Shown here: one piece after another, positions 10,371 through 22,550 of the stretch
How the letters are laid out: every line of letters begins with the position of its first letter
How positions within the stretch are numbered: the first letter of the stretch is position 1
NCBI GenBank assembly: GCA_039545295.1
Contig: BCIK01000003.1
Location: 434,001-498,000, forward strand
Direction of reading: 5' to 3'
Source of the DNA: Udeniomyces pyricola
Lineage: Eukaryota; Basidiomycota; Tremellomycetes; Cystofilobasidiales; Mrakiaceae
DNA length: 64,000 nucleotides
Made by a program: the position numbers and the translations under genes
The notes under the pieces: generated by a model
What the model was told of the DNA's origin: nothing
What the model saw: the letters and a program-made list of their open reading frames with translations, nothing else
Database searches by the model: none

Positions 10371-13300
10371 ATGCTCGCTTCCTCAACTTCGTCTAGTCGG
10401 CCAGCTGTGGACAGTCACTTCCCTAATTCACCTTCTTCCTCGACGAGCATAAGCCAGTCGCACTCCATAGCTTCTTCGGCTTCCTCCTCTGCAACACCGC
10501 CTCCGGCCAAAGTTCACAATTCCGGCAACGCTCTTCCCCGAAGTCCATCCCTTCCCACGTCTTCGACAACTCCCCTCACCGTCTCCTCGGCTCTCGCCGC
10601 CGCCCAAGGGGATGTATACGCTGCACTGGAAACCGTCATCAAGGAGAGAAACTCTCTCGTCGTGCAAAATGGTAACCCTTCCAGAGCCTCTTTTCGAATG
10701 TATAACATCAGAGATGGAGTTGCTCCTGATACTCATCATTTGCTGTGGGTCGTTGATCTTGCGTCTCCCTCCTTCAGACCGCCTCTGGCGGATGGCTGCT
10801 CACGTCCGTGAGAAAGGAGAAGCTCAACTCACGCGACTACGGACCGAATTCGATCAACAGCAGCGCACTCAGTCCCGTTCATCATCCCTCTCAAGTCCCC
10901 TCACATCCCCCCTCAACCCGCTGCTGGCCACAAAGGGCGATACGATATCTAGCTCGACCGGGTTGGGATATAGCCCCAACTTTCCTGAACCCTCGACATC
11001 AGGTTCTTTTGCGTCTGGCGAACCCCCCCGGAGTCTCTCTCAAGGGAGCACGAGTGGGGCTTACATTGGTCACATGAGCAAGCCGCGATCGTCCAGGGTC
11101 GGCAGCGAGGATGAATCCTCCCGATCAGGATCTGTCTCGAGCGCTCGACGAGGAGATAGGGATACTTCTCCGTTGTCCATTGATAGTCCTCGAAGTCCAG
11201 TCAATGCTCCTTCACAACGAGACGAGTCCGAACGATCCCTGTCTGCTCCTAGCCGCGGAGGGCAAGAACACTATATGGCGAGAAAGCTTTCGGCGGACGA
11301 ATCGAGTGGAGTCCTGCCCTTACCCCCAAGTCGCCAGATGTCAGCCTCGACACCCATTCCAGCTGTCGCTACTTTCCCACCTTCCCTTCAACCTACGCGA
11401 CCTCTCAATGTGCCACATCGTCAACCTTCCTCGCCCGGCGCCATGTACCCTTCGCTTCACTCTCCGCCCATACCCTTGGACCCGACTTCATCTCAATCTC
11501 GCCAGACTCCCAACGGCTCGGCATTCACTGTTGAGCCTTATACGTTTGCTTCTTCCTCGAATCAACCGCCCCGGAATCCTCCCTTCCCCGCTCTTGCAGG
11601 CAGGCCGCAAGATGCCAGCGCGCCCTCTCCGAGTTCGTCGCAAAGAGAGCGCTTTGCCCAAAGCACGGCCGTCTTCGACCCCAGCAATGCGCAGTACTTT
11701 GCCTCACTCGGAGACTCACCCAAGTCGAGTCCCGCGGTTCTTCCCTTGCCGGACCGAACGTTCCAGCAAGACACCTACAATACGAATCCCCATTCGCCTT
11801 CTTCCCTCTACCCTTCTTACGTTCTAAACGTATCCTCTCCTCAGTACCAGCAAAGGCCTTTCCAACCTCCTGAGCACTCACCTCAACCTTCTCCGTTGCA
11901 CACACCGCAGATGTCATCCTCGAGCGTTCTTCCTGCAGTCACCCCCGTCTCGCCTTTTGCTTCTCCGTTTGGGAGTCACACCCCGCCTGCTGTGCATCAA
12001 AGCTCACGCTCACCTCTCGCTTCTCGATCTTCAGATCAAGAACACTCTTTCCCTTCATCTGTCGAAGTTGGGCACGCACGGGGTGACATCTGGCAGTCAG
12101 AAGAAGACTTTGACGGCGGCAAGACGCCGCGACCAGACCCGACGCGGGGGGAATGGGACAGGCGACGAGGAAGTCCAGTGTTGGCAATTGAGCTGCCGCA
12201 GAGTCCGACATACGCGAGACACGGATCACCTCCGGTCCAGAAGCAGCATCAGCAGGGTCGTGCTGGACCGTCGAAGTCTCTCTCTATCGAGCAAGAGCAG
12301 CAACGATCCGAGTCACCTCGATCGCCTCTCAACCCTAACGGTCCCGGTCAAGGCCAGCTTCAGCGACCTTTGTTAAGTCAAGGCATGCGTTATCCGTCAG
12401 CGGAGCAACAGCCCGCGGCTTCCCTCTCTCGTCCCCATCCTTCACCAAATTCGCCGACGGACACCAACCCGCTCGTAGTCTCACACCCACCTCCTTCGTC
12501 GTACCATGCACCTTCGCCACCACCGTTCAAGACTCAGCTGTCTTCTTCTGTCCTTCCGTACACCCATATCACTGTGCCCTCATGCGCCATCATCACCAAC
12601 GAGACTGGCCGCGAAGTTCTCCGCTTCAGAGTCGCTATCACAGTCATCCCGCCAAGTACCTCTCACAGCCGCTACGACAACAACGCGGGTGGAGGAGGCA
12701 GCAGCAATAACCAACCTGTCCTGTCCGCCGCCGGAGGAGTCAACAACAGAACTGAGTGGAAAGTCGACAAGCTGTTTAGCGACTTCCTGGCGTTGGATCT
12801 GAGTGTGCGAAAGAAGATGGGCGGGGGATCAAGAAAGGAGGCTAAGGCAAGAGGGCTTGTGAGCCTACCGGAAGCCAAGGCATGGAAGGGCGTCGAGGCG
12901 AGCAAGGTCGATCAACGAAAGGTATGTACGAGTGTCTTGTACGGGGAATGTTCCTGAGCTGTTGATCGTGCGTGTATGACCGCGGAATGGGGGATAATGT
13001 TATGCAACAAAGTGCTGATACAACTGTACTCATCTTTCGTCTGTTGGACAGACATTGCTCGAGGCCTACCTTCAGTCTATCCTCCATGCTCAACTCTCCG
13101 AAAAGGATGATTTCTGCTACTTCCTCAGCACCAACATTGTCCCTCCCTCGTCTGAACGTGAACCCTCTGGATCTGCCAAGGAAGGGTTCCTTGCTCGGCG
13201 GGGTCACAAGATGACCAAGTGGAAGAAGCGATACATCGTTCTTGGCGCCCTTGGACGACCTTCGATGGATTACTACGAAGCCGTATGTATCAGAACATAT

Positions 13301-16300
13301 CAGAGCCATGTACCCATCGGAAATAACGCTAAACAAACAATGCTTTTCACGCTTCACAGAAGGGTGGCGCCCTGCTCGGCTCAATTCCCCTAGCGGGGGC
13401 TCAGATTGGTAGGAGCAAAGAAGGCGGCACTGGGGGAGACCCAGATCAGACTCATGCTTTCATCATCATCGAGGCACTGCGGGGTTCTATAGGTAAAGGG
13501 ACACGCCACGTCTTTGTGGCGGGCTCGGATGAGGAACGAGATGAGGTGAGTCCTGTTTCGTGATCCTTGCTAGTGCGTCATATGACCGAAGTCGCACGAG
13601 CTCAACGTGGCTGCAACAAATTCTTTGTCCCTTTCTACAGTGGATTGGAGCGCTTGTTAGGTTCACTCATCGCGATTATGCTCGAGATAATCCGCACGCC
13701 TCCGACCCGATATCTAGCCACCAGCCGTACTCACCGCTCAAAGAGTCCGCGCCGTATCAAGTCGAGAGCTCCCTGACATCTCTCCCTCGGTCTTCCACCA
13801 GCTCCTCGCTCTCTCAATCCACTGCCAGTAATCCTTCTTTGACATCCCGAAACGCCACTAACCCTCTTCGTAAAGCGTCTATTCGCAAGCGATCCGTCGA
13901 CGACATCGTTGTCGGTGCCGCTCAGCCCCTTGCCTCGATGGCGGATAAGCTTCCTCCTGACTCAAAGCTCACCTCTAGTCTCGCCTCACCCCTGAGCACG
14001 ATTGAGCAACATCCCCCACAGATGGTGTTTGCCAGTAATGGCGGACGCTCGCGACAACATAGCGCTGGGGGCGAGATGCGTATGTCTCCGAGTGGATCGA
14101 TGCCAAACCTGAATGCTTCGATGGGTAGTCTGCCTCTCGACCAACGGGGTAGTCGCCAGCTCAGCTCCATGAGATCCAATCAAGACCTCTATCAGTTCAC
14201 CGACGGAATGGCAGGTGACGACACACATCAAGCTCCTCGCCAATATCCACAGCATCAGGCACAAACGCACCAACCATCGTCACAGTCGTCATCTCAGTCT
14301 CAACCTGCGCCCTCGCACCGTAACTCCTCTCTCCCACTCTCGAGACTCGGCCCCAGTCGCCTCGCTCAGGCAAGCCCTTCTTCAAACACATCTAACGCAT
14401 CATCAAGCCTCCAGTCACACGAAGAGCATCCCAAGGAGCGCAATGGGGCGACCTCGCCTGAGAAAGGTGATGCGACAGGGCTGTCTAGAGGGTTCAAAGA
14501 CTTGATGAAAATTTCGGCTCCTCAAGGCGGAGCTCCTATCCCTGCTGGCTTCAAGTTTGGAGCGAGAGATGAGAGTGCGGGTGCAGGAGGGGAGAAGGAG
14601 CGAGATCGCAAAGCGAAGAGTGGTCGATGGGGATTTGCTGGATTTGGCAAGATCAGTACGTTACGCTTCTCATGCTCGTGTGTGGCCCGATTGCATATAC
14701 CCAAAGCTAACGCATCCTACCCTTTGTTTCAGCCGGATCCTCGTCCGCTAACCCCCTCCCACCCATCCGGCCTGTGTTTGGCGTTCCTCTGCCGGACTCC
14801 CTCGCTGTCGCCCAGATTGCGGGGTTGCCAGCCGTCATCTTCCGATGCATCGAGTACCTCGAAGCAAAGCATGCTGAAGAAGAAGAAGGCATCTACCGAA
14901 TGAGTGGGTCAAACACCGTCGTCAAAGCGCTTCGGGCTAGGTTCAATGAAGGTTAGTGATACACGTGACAGATAGACAAGGTGGAGAGGGGTTCCCCGTC
15001 GAATCAGCTAACAAGTCGTGGGTTGTGTCTTGTGCTCGCAGAGGGAGACGTCAATCTTCTGGGCGAGGGAGAGATGTTGGACCCTCACGCCATCTGTGGT
15101 GTGCTTAAGGTTCGCCTCGTAACTTCGTATCTGACGATCCACTCTCGATTACTTATAGCTCACTCGATGCCTCTTTGACATCTCTGCCATTGCTCATCGC
15201 GTCGTCTTGTCGTTCTCGTGCTGGCTCATCTAGCTGTTCCTCCGCGAACTTACGACAAGCGTTCTCACGCGCGAGCTGCACATGCAGTTCCTGGCTGTCA
15301 TGGACCTCGTCGACCCTGCCGAACGCGTCTTCGAACTCCGTCATCTTGTTGCCGATCTACCCGAAGCCAACTACAGCATCCTCAGAGCGCTGACGGCACA
15401 TCTCATCCTCGTGATTGAGAACGCGGCGGTGAACAAGATGACGTTGCGAAACGTAAGGGATCGAACGTCTTGCTGAACCAAAGTTGACAACTTAGCTTGA
15501 AAGACCGCGACCTGACGTTGTTGGCGTGATACCTTCCTTCTTCCTCCCGTCCCTACCTTTGCTCTTTCATGTTTGACAATCCTGCATAGATCGGAATTGT
15601 TTTCTCACCAACATTAGGTATTCCCGCAGGGGTCTTCTCGGAGCTCGTCGCTAAGTAAGTTGAGAACTTGGGTAAAGGACACGACACAATCAACTACATA
15701 ACGCGATGTTGACCTGATGAACTGTTTCTTTGTTTCTCTTCATCACCCCCTTTCCACTGTCCTCGAATTTAGTTTCCAAAGCATTGTGAGCATTGGTGCC
15801 TCGTGAATTCTTGGACTTCATCGCTGTTAGTGTCTTGCGACTGATCGTTATTGTTTGGTTTGGCATTCGGTAGTTCGACGATAAGCCTCCGCCAACGACG
15901 CCAGAAATCGCCTCGGCTGCTCGACAGGAAAGCACGCTGACCTCGGAGGAGAAGCTCGAGAAGCGAAACTCAATGTTCCTCTCGGAGGACGGACCTCAGG
16001 CGCTGCTGGGGTTGCAAGGAAGGAAACTTTCGCGTGAGTTGTATCATGTTTTTGTCGTTGGCCGTGGCTTGCATGATGTGCATCCAAGAAAATGGCGAAT
16101 GTGCTAACACAACTTGTCTCTCCCGGTCCGTTGTCGGTTCGTCGATTCGTTGATTGACCATTTTTTACCCTAAACTCGACCCAATCGAAACAAACCGTGA
16201 CAACAGCTGCCAACGTCGAAGAAGAAAGCGGGAGCGAGAACGGATTCCCGGAGGACGACGACACGACATCCCTTGCCACATCCGAAGATCACGATCATCT

Positions 16301-16496
16301 CTCTCCTTCGAACCATCAACCACCTCCTCCGATGTCGTCTCCGACCTCGACCTCAAACTCGACCCATCCCCAACCTCCTTCCTCTGTAACGACGAGATCG
16401 TATCCACTCGACTCGGATCCAACGATCCGGTCAGCGCATTCGAATCCACCGTCTCCTATTCCCCAGACTTTCCGCGATCAGGCAGAGTACTCGTAG
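10371..16496 (+). CDS. BEM3: Bem3-like Rho GTPase-activating protein (PX-PH-RhoGAP)
   Basis: A GTPase-activating protein, by family most likely for Cdc42, acting at polarised membranes. Twelve exons: 10371-10671, 10778-12921, 13052-13282, 13360-13545, 13641-14655, 14733-14951, 15042-15109, 15234-15452, 15590-15654, 15773-15785, 15874-16033, 16207-16496. All phases agree and give 1636 residues. Order: short N-terminal helix (VVQNDRLWRMAAHVREKG), about 570 disordered residues, PX domain from about residue 690, PH domain from about 857 (KEGFLARRGHKMTKWKKRY), a disordered linker, RhoGAP domain from about 1305 with the arginine finger in GIYRMSGS (about Arg1348) and the NKMTLRNIGIVFSPTLG block, then a disordered tail. 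PX-PH-RhoGAP order matches yeast Bem3. Exon 10 is only 13 nt. Confidence 0.93.
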
Positions 16497-17922
16497 GCAG
16501 TGACGCTCAAACACGTAAGACATGGCGAAGGAACAAAAAAAGATCGATTGGTCGTTCCTGATCTTACCTCGCCAACGATGCGATGCGTGTGGTTCTTGAA
16601 GTTCTTGCTAGGGTCATAGCATCTTGTACGGATGAACATGTTTCTCCTTTGTTTTTTCTCACTTCCTTTTTTTTTTTCTCCTTTCCGTGTCCGCCTCCAT
16701 ATCGGTCCTCTCCTTCCCTATGTCCTCTCCACCTCTCTTGACACAATTCTAGTCACTATCCTTTCTATCTCTCCCTCTCTTCTTATGTCCGCTTTCAGCC
16801 ACCTCGACTCTCTCTTGACAAGCCTAAGATCTCCCTACTCTCCTGTCTCGTGTCTTTTCGTCGTTTCCTCTTTCCCTCCTTCTTCTTCCTTCTTTCCCTT
16901 GAACACTCTCGGCTCGTTCCTTCCAATCAGGCGTTCCTAGCAACCCATACGCAGAGACCCGGTATGCGCAGGCTATTGACTCTTGACAACGTAACTCTGG
17001 GGTCGTCTTTGAACCCGGCATTTTCTATGTTCTTCTTTCTTTCCTTTCTTCCTTCTGCGTCTCTGATACCCTCAGTTATTCACTACTACTGGCACCTCCC
17101 TTCTCCCATCTATCTCCCATTAGTCCGCCCAGCTCTCTTTCTCTCTCCTATTATTGTTGACTACTTTCTCTTCCTTTTTTTTTTTTTTTTTTTCTTTCTG
17201 CACACCTTCCTTCTCGCGTGCTCTCTCTCTCTCCATATCCAAACACTCGCATATATATAATCCCCACTTGTTCAACCTTTTTCCTTTTTCGGTCATCTCT
17301 TCAGCTATGCAACCCCCTTTTTTTTTTAATTCTTTCTTCAGGCTCATTCTTGTGCGATGGATGTGATTGCCTTCACGAGAACCACTCGAAAAAAAAAAAA
17401 AAGGCTAGTCTCCTTAGGCAGTCATGACGTCATGGTAGCTAGCTCCGTTCCCTTTTTATAGAAAATAACCTTGGGGCTTGATCCGCGCCGGCCGGCCCCG
17501 GCGCACGCAGATGATTCTCGTGCAACTTCTCAAAAAAAAAAAAAAATTATATATAAATATATATGTAAAATGTGTGTGTGTGTGGTTGTCTTTTACTTCT
17601 TTCGAAGAAAAAAAAACTTGGGATCGATACGTTCACTCTCTCTCTCCTTTTCTTGTCTTGTCGTTCCATGCTTACGATCAAATACGTACGGCGCCTTGAG
17701 GGGACTTCAGCCGCGTTTATAGATATATATATATATATATTTGATAGGCCCGGCGGGGGGGGGGGGGGATACACTTTTAGATTGGGATGGCCGATCCTTC
17801 GACCTCTTTATGAGACCAGCTTAGAAGAAGAAGGGGAAAGGATCGAGGGGTTTGGAAGAAGGAAAGGGAAAAGCAACGAGACCGAGAGAAACGGCAAACA
17901 AACAAACAAACAAACAAACAAA

Positions 17923-17970
<48 letters not shown>

Positions 17971-18487
17971 ACACAAGGAAAGGAAGGAAAAGACCAGAAG
18001 CAAGGGAAACTACCCGCAAAGCTCGATATACATATATATATATATATATGATTTAGGTTCCGGGCAGGCGGGCAGAGGGGTGAATTGAGCATGATGACAA
18101 CAATAACAACAACAACAGATGACGAGAACGGGGCACGTGAATAGAACTCGAGCGGGATAGAATGCAGTAACGAATATAGAAGAAAAAAAAAATAGAGATG
18201 AGAGATGAGTAGTACAGAACAGACGAGACGATGGTGAATGCGAGGGAAGAGAATGGGATATGAAAGGATCGGGAATGATGAGAGGAAGGGGGACAAGATA
18301 GAGAAGGGAGGAGGAGAAGAGAGAGAGAGAGAGAGAGAGAGGAAGGGAGCGAGCGTTGAGAGACGCAATGCAAAAGTTGAATCGATCATTGTTGACTGAA
18401 CCCCTCGGTTTCGACGATACTACGTTCGTGGGAATAGAAGAAAAAGCGATGGCAAAGTTTGGTGGATGATCAGCAAACATTGGGGAT
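16497..18487. other. Convergent intergenic region, low-complexity, no gene seen
   Basis: It lies between the RhoGAP stop and the HECT gene stop. The left part is pyrimidine-rich on the plus strand with T runs (for example around 17171-17193 and 17320), as expected of 3' UTRs. Several open frames here are only translations of simple repeats. Long poly-A, AAAC and TA repeats fill 17,500-18,050. Nothing resembles a conserved protein or a tRNA. Confidence 0.6.
17722..18050. repeat. Cluster of microsatellites: (TA)n, G tract, (AAAC)n, long poly(A), (TA)n
   Basis: In order on the plus strand: an AT alternation at about 17720-17740, a G run at about 17754-17769, AAAC repeats from about 17896 to 17925, a run of more than 40 A to about 17969, and a second TA alternation at about 18031-18049. 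They fall in the convergent 3' region between two genes and have no coding content. Confidence 0.9.
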
Positions 18488-21400
18488 TTATGATGAGCCT
18501 TTCGCGTTCCTTGGCTTCTCCATCCAAGGTAGGGAACTCAAAGAGACGAAGAAAGATACGACGAAACAGGAGAGAGATTAACTCACGCGATCCCTAACCC
18601 CCTCTCCATCTCCTCCCACACTTGGTACACCGGCAACTCAAGCTCATTGAAACACGTATGGGCCGACGGAAGCCTCAACCCGCCCGGGTCGGCCGGCCTC
18701 GGGTCGAGGACGAGCGTGAACTTCTTAAGCTCGGTCGGAGACGATTTGAGCAGAGCGAACCCGCCCGGCGGGAGACGACTCGTCCCGGTCGTGAATTGTA
18801 GGAGGGCCGTCTGAGGAGCAGCGTTGGAGGGATAGGGGGAGATTGAATGTGTTAGACAGATTGTCAGAATAAAGGACCGGAGAACAGAAAGGGGGGGGGG
18901 GGAAAGAGAAGGGAAGATGAGGGGGACGATTACCTTTTGATGCTCGTTCAGCGTCCGCACGTACGTCCAAAACAACTGTACCGTCGGATGATCTGCCGTA
19001 TATCCACCTCGCTACATACATGCACACACACCAATCAAGAAGAACGAACCAGGTAAGGAAACCAAAGTACAAGAAAGAAAGGAAAGAAAAAAGAAGGCAC
19101 AAGAAAGGGTTAGGGTTTAAGATTGGGAATGGAGACAAGACAAGAGGTGTGAGAAACGAGACGAGACGAAAGGGATGTTTGAAGGAAGGAGGGAGACGAC
19201 GTACGTAATCGGTGTTGGCCTGCCAATCATCGACGTCCAACGTTGAGATACCGCAGATGAAGAGCTAATGATGACGAGCACAAACCCATTCGGACCCAAA
19301 GAGCGAGGGAGAGAGAGAGAAAAGGCAGAAATGGATCAGAATTAGTAAGACAAAAGACCCAAGGGCGAGGGTCTGACGAAGAACGCCAAAAAGAGAGAGA
19401 GAAACAGAGAGGGAAAGAGATACCTACTTCAAGCTCCTCCGGCTCCAACGTCTTCAAGAACCTCCTTTCCACAATCTCGTCCAACCCTTTAAGCATCGCT
19501 TCCGTCTGAGCCTTGACGCTGTCGACAAGGACGAACCTCGCGAGGCATTCGACGTACTCCTGCTTGTTGGCTTCGGTGACGTCGATGTTGTCACCGTCAG
19601 GTTTGAGATTGACCGTGCGTGGGACCCCAAAATGGTCAACGTCATGCGCGAAGGAACGACAGAGGACCGTGGGGTCATTCGACCTGGGGTGAAGAGAGTC
19701 AGAGAAAGGCAGAAGGACGGGAAAGGAGGGGGGGGGGAGGGATTGGGTCTCAATATCTTATCGCAAACACAATAAAGTAAAGAAAGGAAAAGATGATCAT
19801 CAAGGAACAAACACGCACATGACCCATTGAAGGTTCTTGGCGAGATCGTCGTCAACCCCTTGGAGGTCCTCGATTCCGATCCTTGCCTTTCTTTTCTTGT
19901 AGCTACGCGAGGTGGACAATGACGATGAAGATGATGATGAGGTTGATGTTGATCGATCGATAACCCCTTGCTCTGCTTCATACTCTTCTCTTCCTCTCCT
20001 CCTCCCATTGCCTGCACTTCTTCTCCCCCCGTGCCCCACTGTCGACGACTGCGGCGCCGCCTCTTCCAACCCCCCAATCAGGAGCTTCCAAACGACGCCC
20101 GCAAACCCGACGCCGACCCTCTCGCCGTTGAGGAGCGCCATTCCAATGATGCGGCCAACGACACGAAAGTAGTCGAGGTGAGCGGGGTTCACGCCCGAGT
20201 TGGGGTTGACAGAAAGGAGGTGTTGGGACGAGGCGAGGTGAGAGGGAGAACAGAAGAGCCCGTAGGCCGGGTTGGAAATGTGGGTCGAGAGCAGATGGAA
20301 AAATTCTCTGCGCACAGGTGAAGAGGAAGGGGTGTGAAAGAGATAGGGCCGCAAAAGATGACAGACCAAAAACAAAACAAACCCAAAAGAGGAAGGGAGG
20401 TCAAGATTTTGTGACGTTGACGAGGAAGAGTGAGAAAGGACGAGTTGTGAGGGCAAACAAAAGGGAAAACAATTACCGAGTCAATCCGCCGGCGTCGATT
20501 CCTTCTTCGCCTGCAAAGTTGATGACGACTTTCCTCCGAAGCTCTTCCGGAGTCTACCAGTGGATTCAAAAACCCCCCACAAGCAGCAAAGAAAGCCAAA
20601 CACCCAAGAAGACGCAAAAAGGACGTCAATCTCTCTCCTCAAATCAAAAAGGCGAATCTGCAAAGAAGAGGCAACAATGACAACAAACGGAAGAGGGGAC
20701 ACGACTAACCCTTCTAGCGATCTGTTCGAACGCACTCTCAAAGAGATCCTGCCTCGACACGCTCAACACGCACATCTCGTCCCGATCGGTAGTGTCCCGG
20801 AACCGAGCGCGAGCGAGGACCTGCTCGCGGACGTACTTGATCTTGCGTCGGAGCGTTTGCTTGCGAGGCTTGACTCTGGATGAGTCATCGTCGGGACCGA
20901 GGAAGGGAGAGAACGGGTGAAAGCGCGATGGAAAAGGGACGCAGCAGAATCGATGAGTAAACATGGATGGATGTCAATGGAAATGACACGAAGGACACGT
21001 TATAAGCTTACAGCTCCCAAGTGGTGATCTTGAGGTGATGATCGACGTAGTAAACTTGACCTGTTATGGTCGTACACCGTTGGAAACGCATAGGAGAATC
21101 CGCTTCGACTTCTTCTTCCTCCTCATCCTCTTCTTCTTCCTCGATTTCTTTGGCGACACCGTGGGATACAGTGGCCAGCGCTGCATCACAAGAGCCATCC
21201 TCGTCGTCATCTGTGTAAATCAAGGGTTCGAAGGGTGTTTCGTCCGTCGCTTCAAACGCCCTTCTCACACGAGGGGAAAGCGGCGCAGGCGGAGTGTGAC
21301 GCGTCGTCGAGGTCGAAGGGGAAAGGTCATTAAGTCTTCTCCGTCTCGAGCGAGCTTCGAGCCAGTGCTGTTGTCGGGCGATGGGTGGAGCGTAGTGATT

Positions 21401-21673
21401 GACGGGTGTTGGCGTGTTTGGAGGCGAATAAGAGCGGGAGGAAGAGGGAGAGGAAGAGGAGGAGGAACTGCTTGAGAAGGATGGATCAAGAGCAGGAGGT
21501 TGTTGAGAAGGAAGGCTGGCGGGGAGAGGAGCGGGAGTACTGGTTGTGAAGGCGGCGAAGCGATAGAACGGAGATGGAGAAGGAAGCCAGTTCGCTGGCA
21601 TGTGGTCCCAGAAGGGCATTTGGGAAGTGAAGTAAGAAGGAGGGATGGGATATGAAGGAAAGGAAGACGACAA
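18488..21673 (-). CDS. HECT E3 ubiquitin ligase with one degenerate WW motif
   Basis: Nine exons: 21012-21673, 20710-20875, 20477-20553, 19819-20307, 19428-19683, 19205-19264, 18934-19011, 18587-18810, 18488-18536; about 686 residues. The first 190 residues are disordered and acidic near the end. A WW-like segment follows (QVYYVDHHLKITTWEL): the second Trp is present, but the first Trp position is Phe. The HECT domain begins directly after it, as in Rsp5/Nedd4 ligases (GEEGIDAGGLTREFFHLLS, LLSVNPNSGVNPAHLDYF). The catalytic cysteine is about residue 649 in LPSAHTCFNELELP. There is no C2 domain, and about 60 low-complexity residues interrupt the N-lobe. The last exon is uncertain: the splice chosen gives a 17-residue tail unlike the usual GFG ending. 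Family is firm; paralogue identity is not. Confidence 0.87.
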
Positions 21674-22550
21674 GATAGGTTCAAGGCGGAGGGGGATTCC
21701 AGTGATGGTCGGTTAGATCAAGCGGCTCGCCCAACCGAAGAGACAAGTCCACGCCAAAACGTAAAACGGTGACGAGACCATGTCGCCGGTTTGAGCTCAA
21801 ATATCATAATAATTCAATATTCATTGTTGGGTGTCTGTCTGCCTTTACCAGTCTCGATTTCCACCTCGGTCCATTCAAGAACAACACGTCAATGGTGCAT
21901 ACATAGTCTGGACAGTGTTGCGAGCTTGATCAAGCTCACTGCGCTACTGCAATTAATCAGTTCGATCCAGGCTCGATTAGCACCTTCAAGTCGAGCGGAC
22001 AAATTAGGAGCGGTGATCAAAACGCAACGAGACGATCAAGGCAGTGTGTGTGCGCGCGCGTCTGACTGTGCGTACACGGAAGAGTGAGAGAGAAAAAGAG
22101 CATAACTCTTCACTCGTCTAAGATATAACCAGGAAGAAACAAAGGAAAGACGAGCGAGGGGACCAACAAGAAACGGAGGCAACCGAAAAGAAAAGAAGAA
22201 ACGCCAGTCGAGCGAGCAAGGAGGAATTTTTTTGTTTGACAATGCATCAGCTCAAATGCATGAACGGAACGGATGAACACAAGACAAGGGGGTGGGTGAA
22301 ATTTCGAATATGTTCAAATGGATGATGAATTGATAGAACGGGACGAAACCAAGTCCATGCTTTCGAAATAAAGAATGGAGATGGGAGGCAAACGAATAGC
22401 AAACGATAGGGGACAAATCAAGGGTGACAACGTAAACGGTTCGTCGCTGCTGGGTAGGGAAAAGAGAGAGGGTATGGGAAAAAGGAGAGAGGACCGAAGA
22501 ATGCTTCAAGAGGAAAAACGCAAAGGACAACATGTTGCTTTCTGCCTTGT
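21674..22550. other. Intergenic region between HECT and VRG4 genes
   Basis: It is upstream of the HECT gene and downstream of VRG4, both on minus. No open frame here has a recognisable motif. It should contain the HECT promoter and the VRG4 3' UTR. No clear TATA box or terminator could be singled out. Confidence 0.5.

Noticed and set aside
17808..18480. Several overlapping open frames, up to 193 codons, on minus
   Set aside because: They are translations of poly(A), AAAC and AG repeats (runs of Phe, Leu, Ser) and overlap in all frames.
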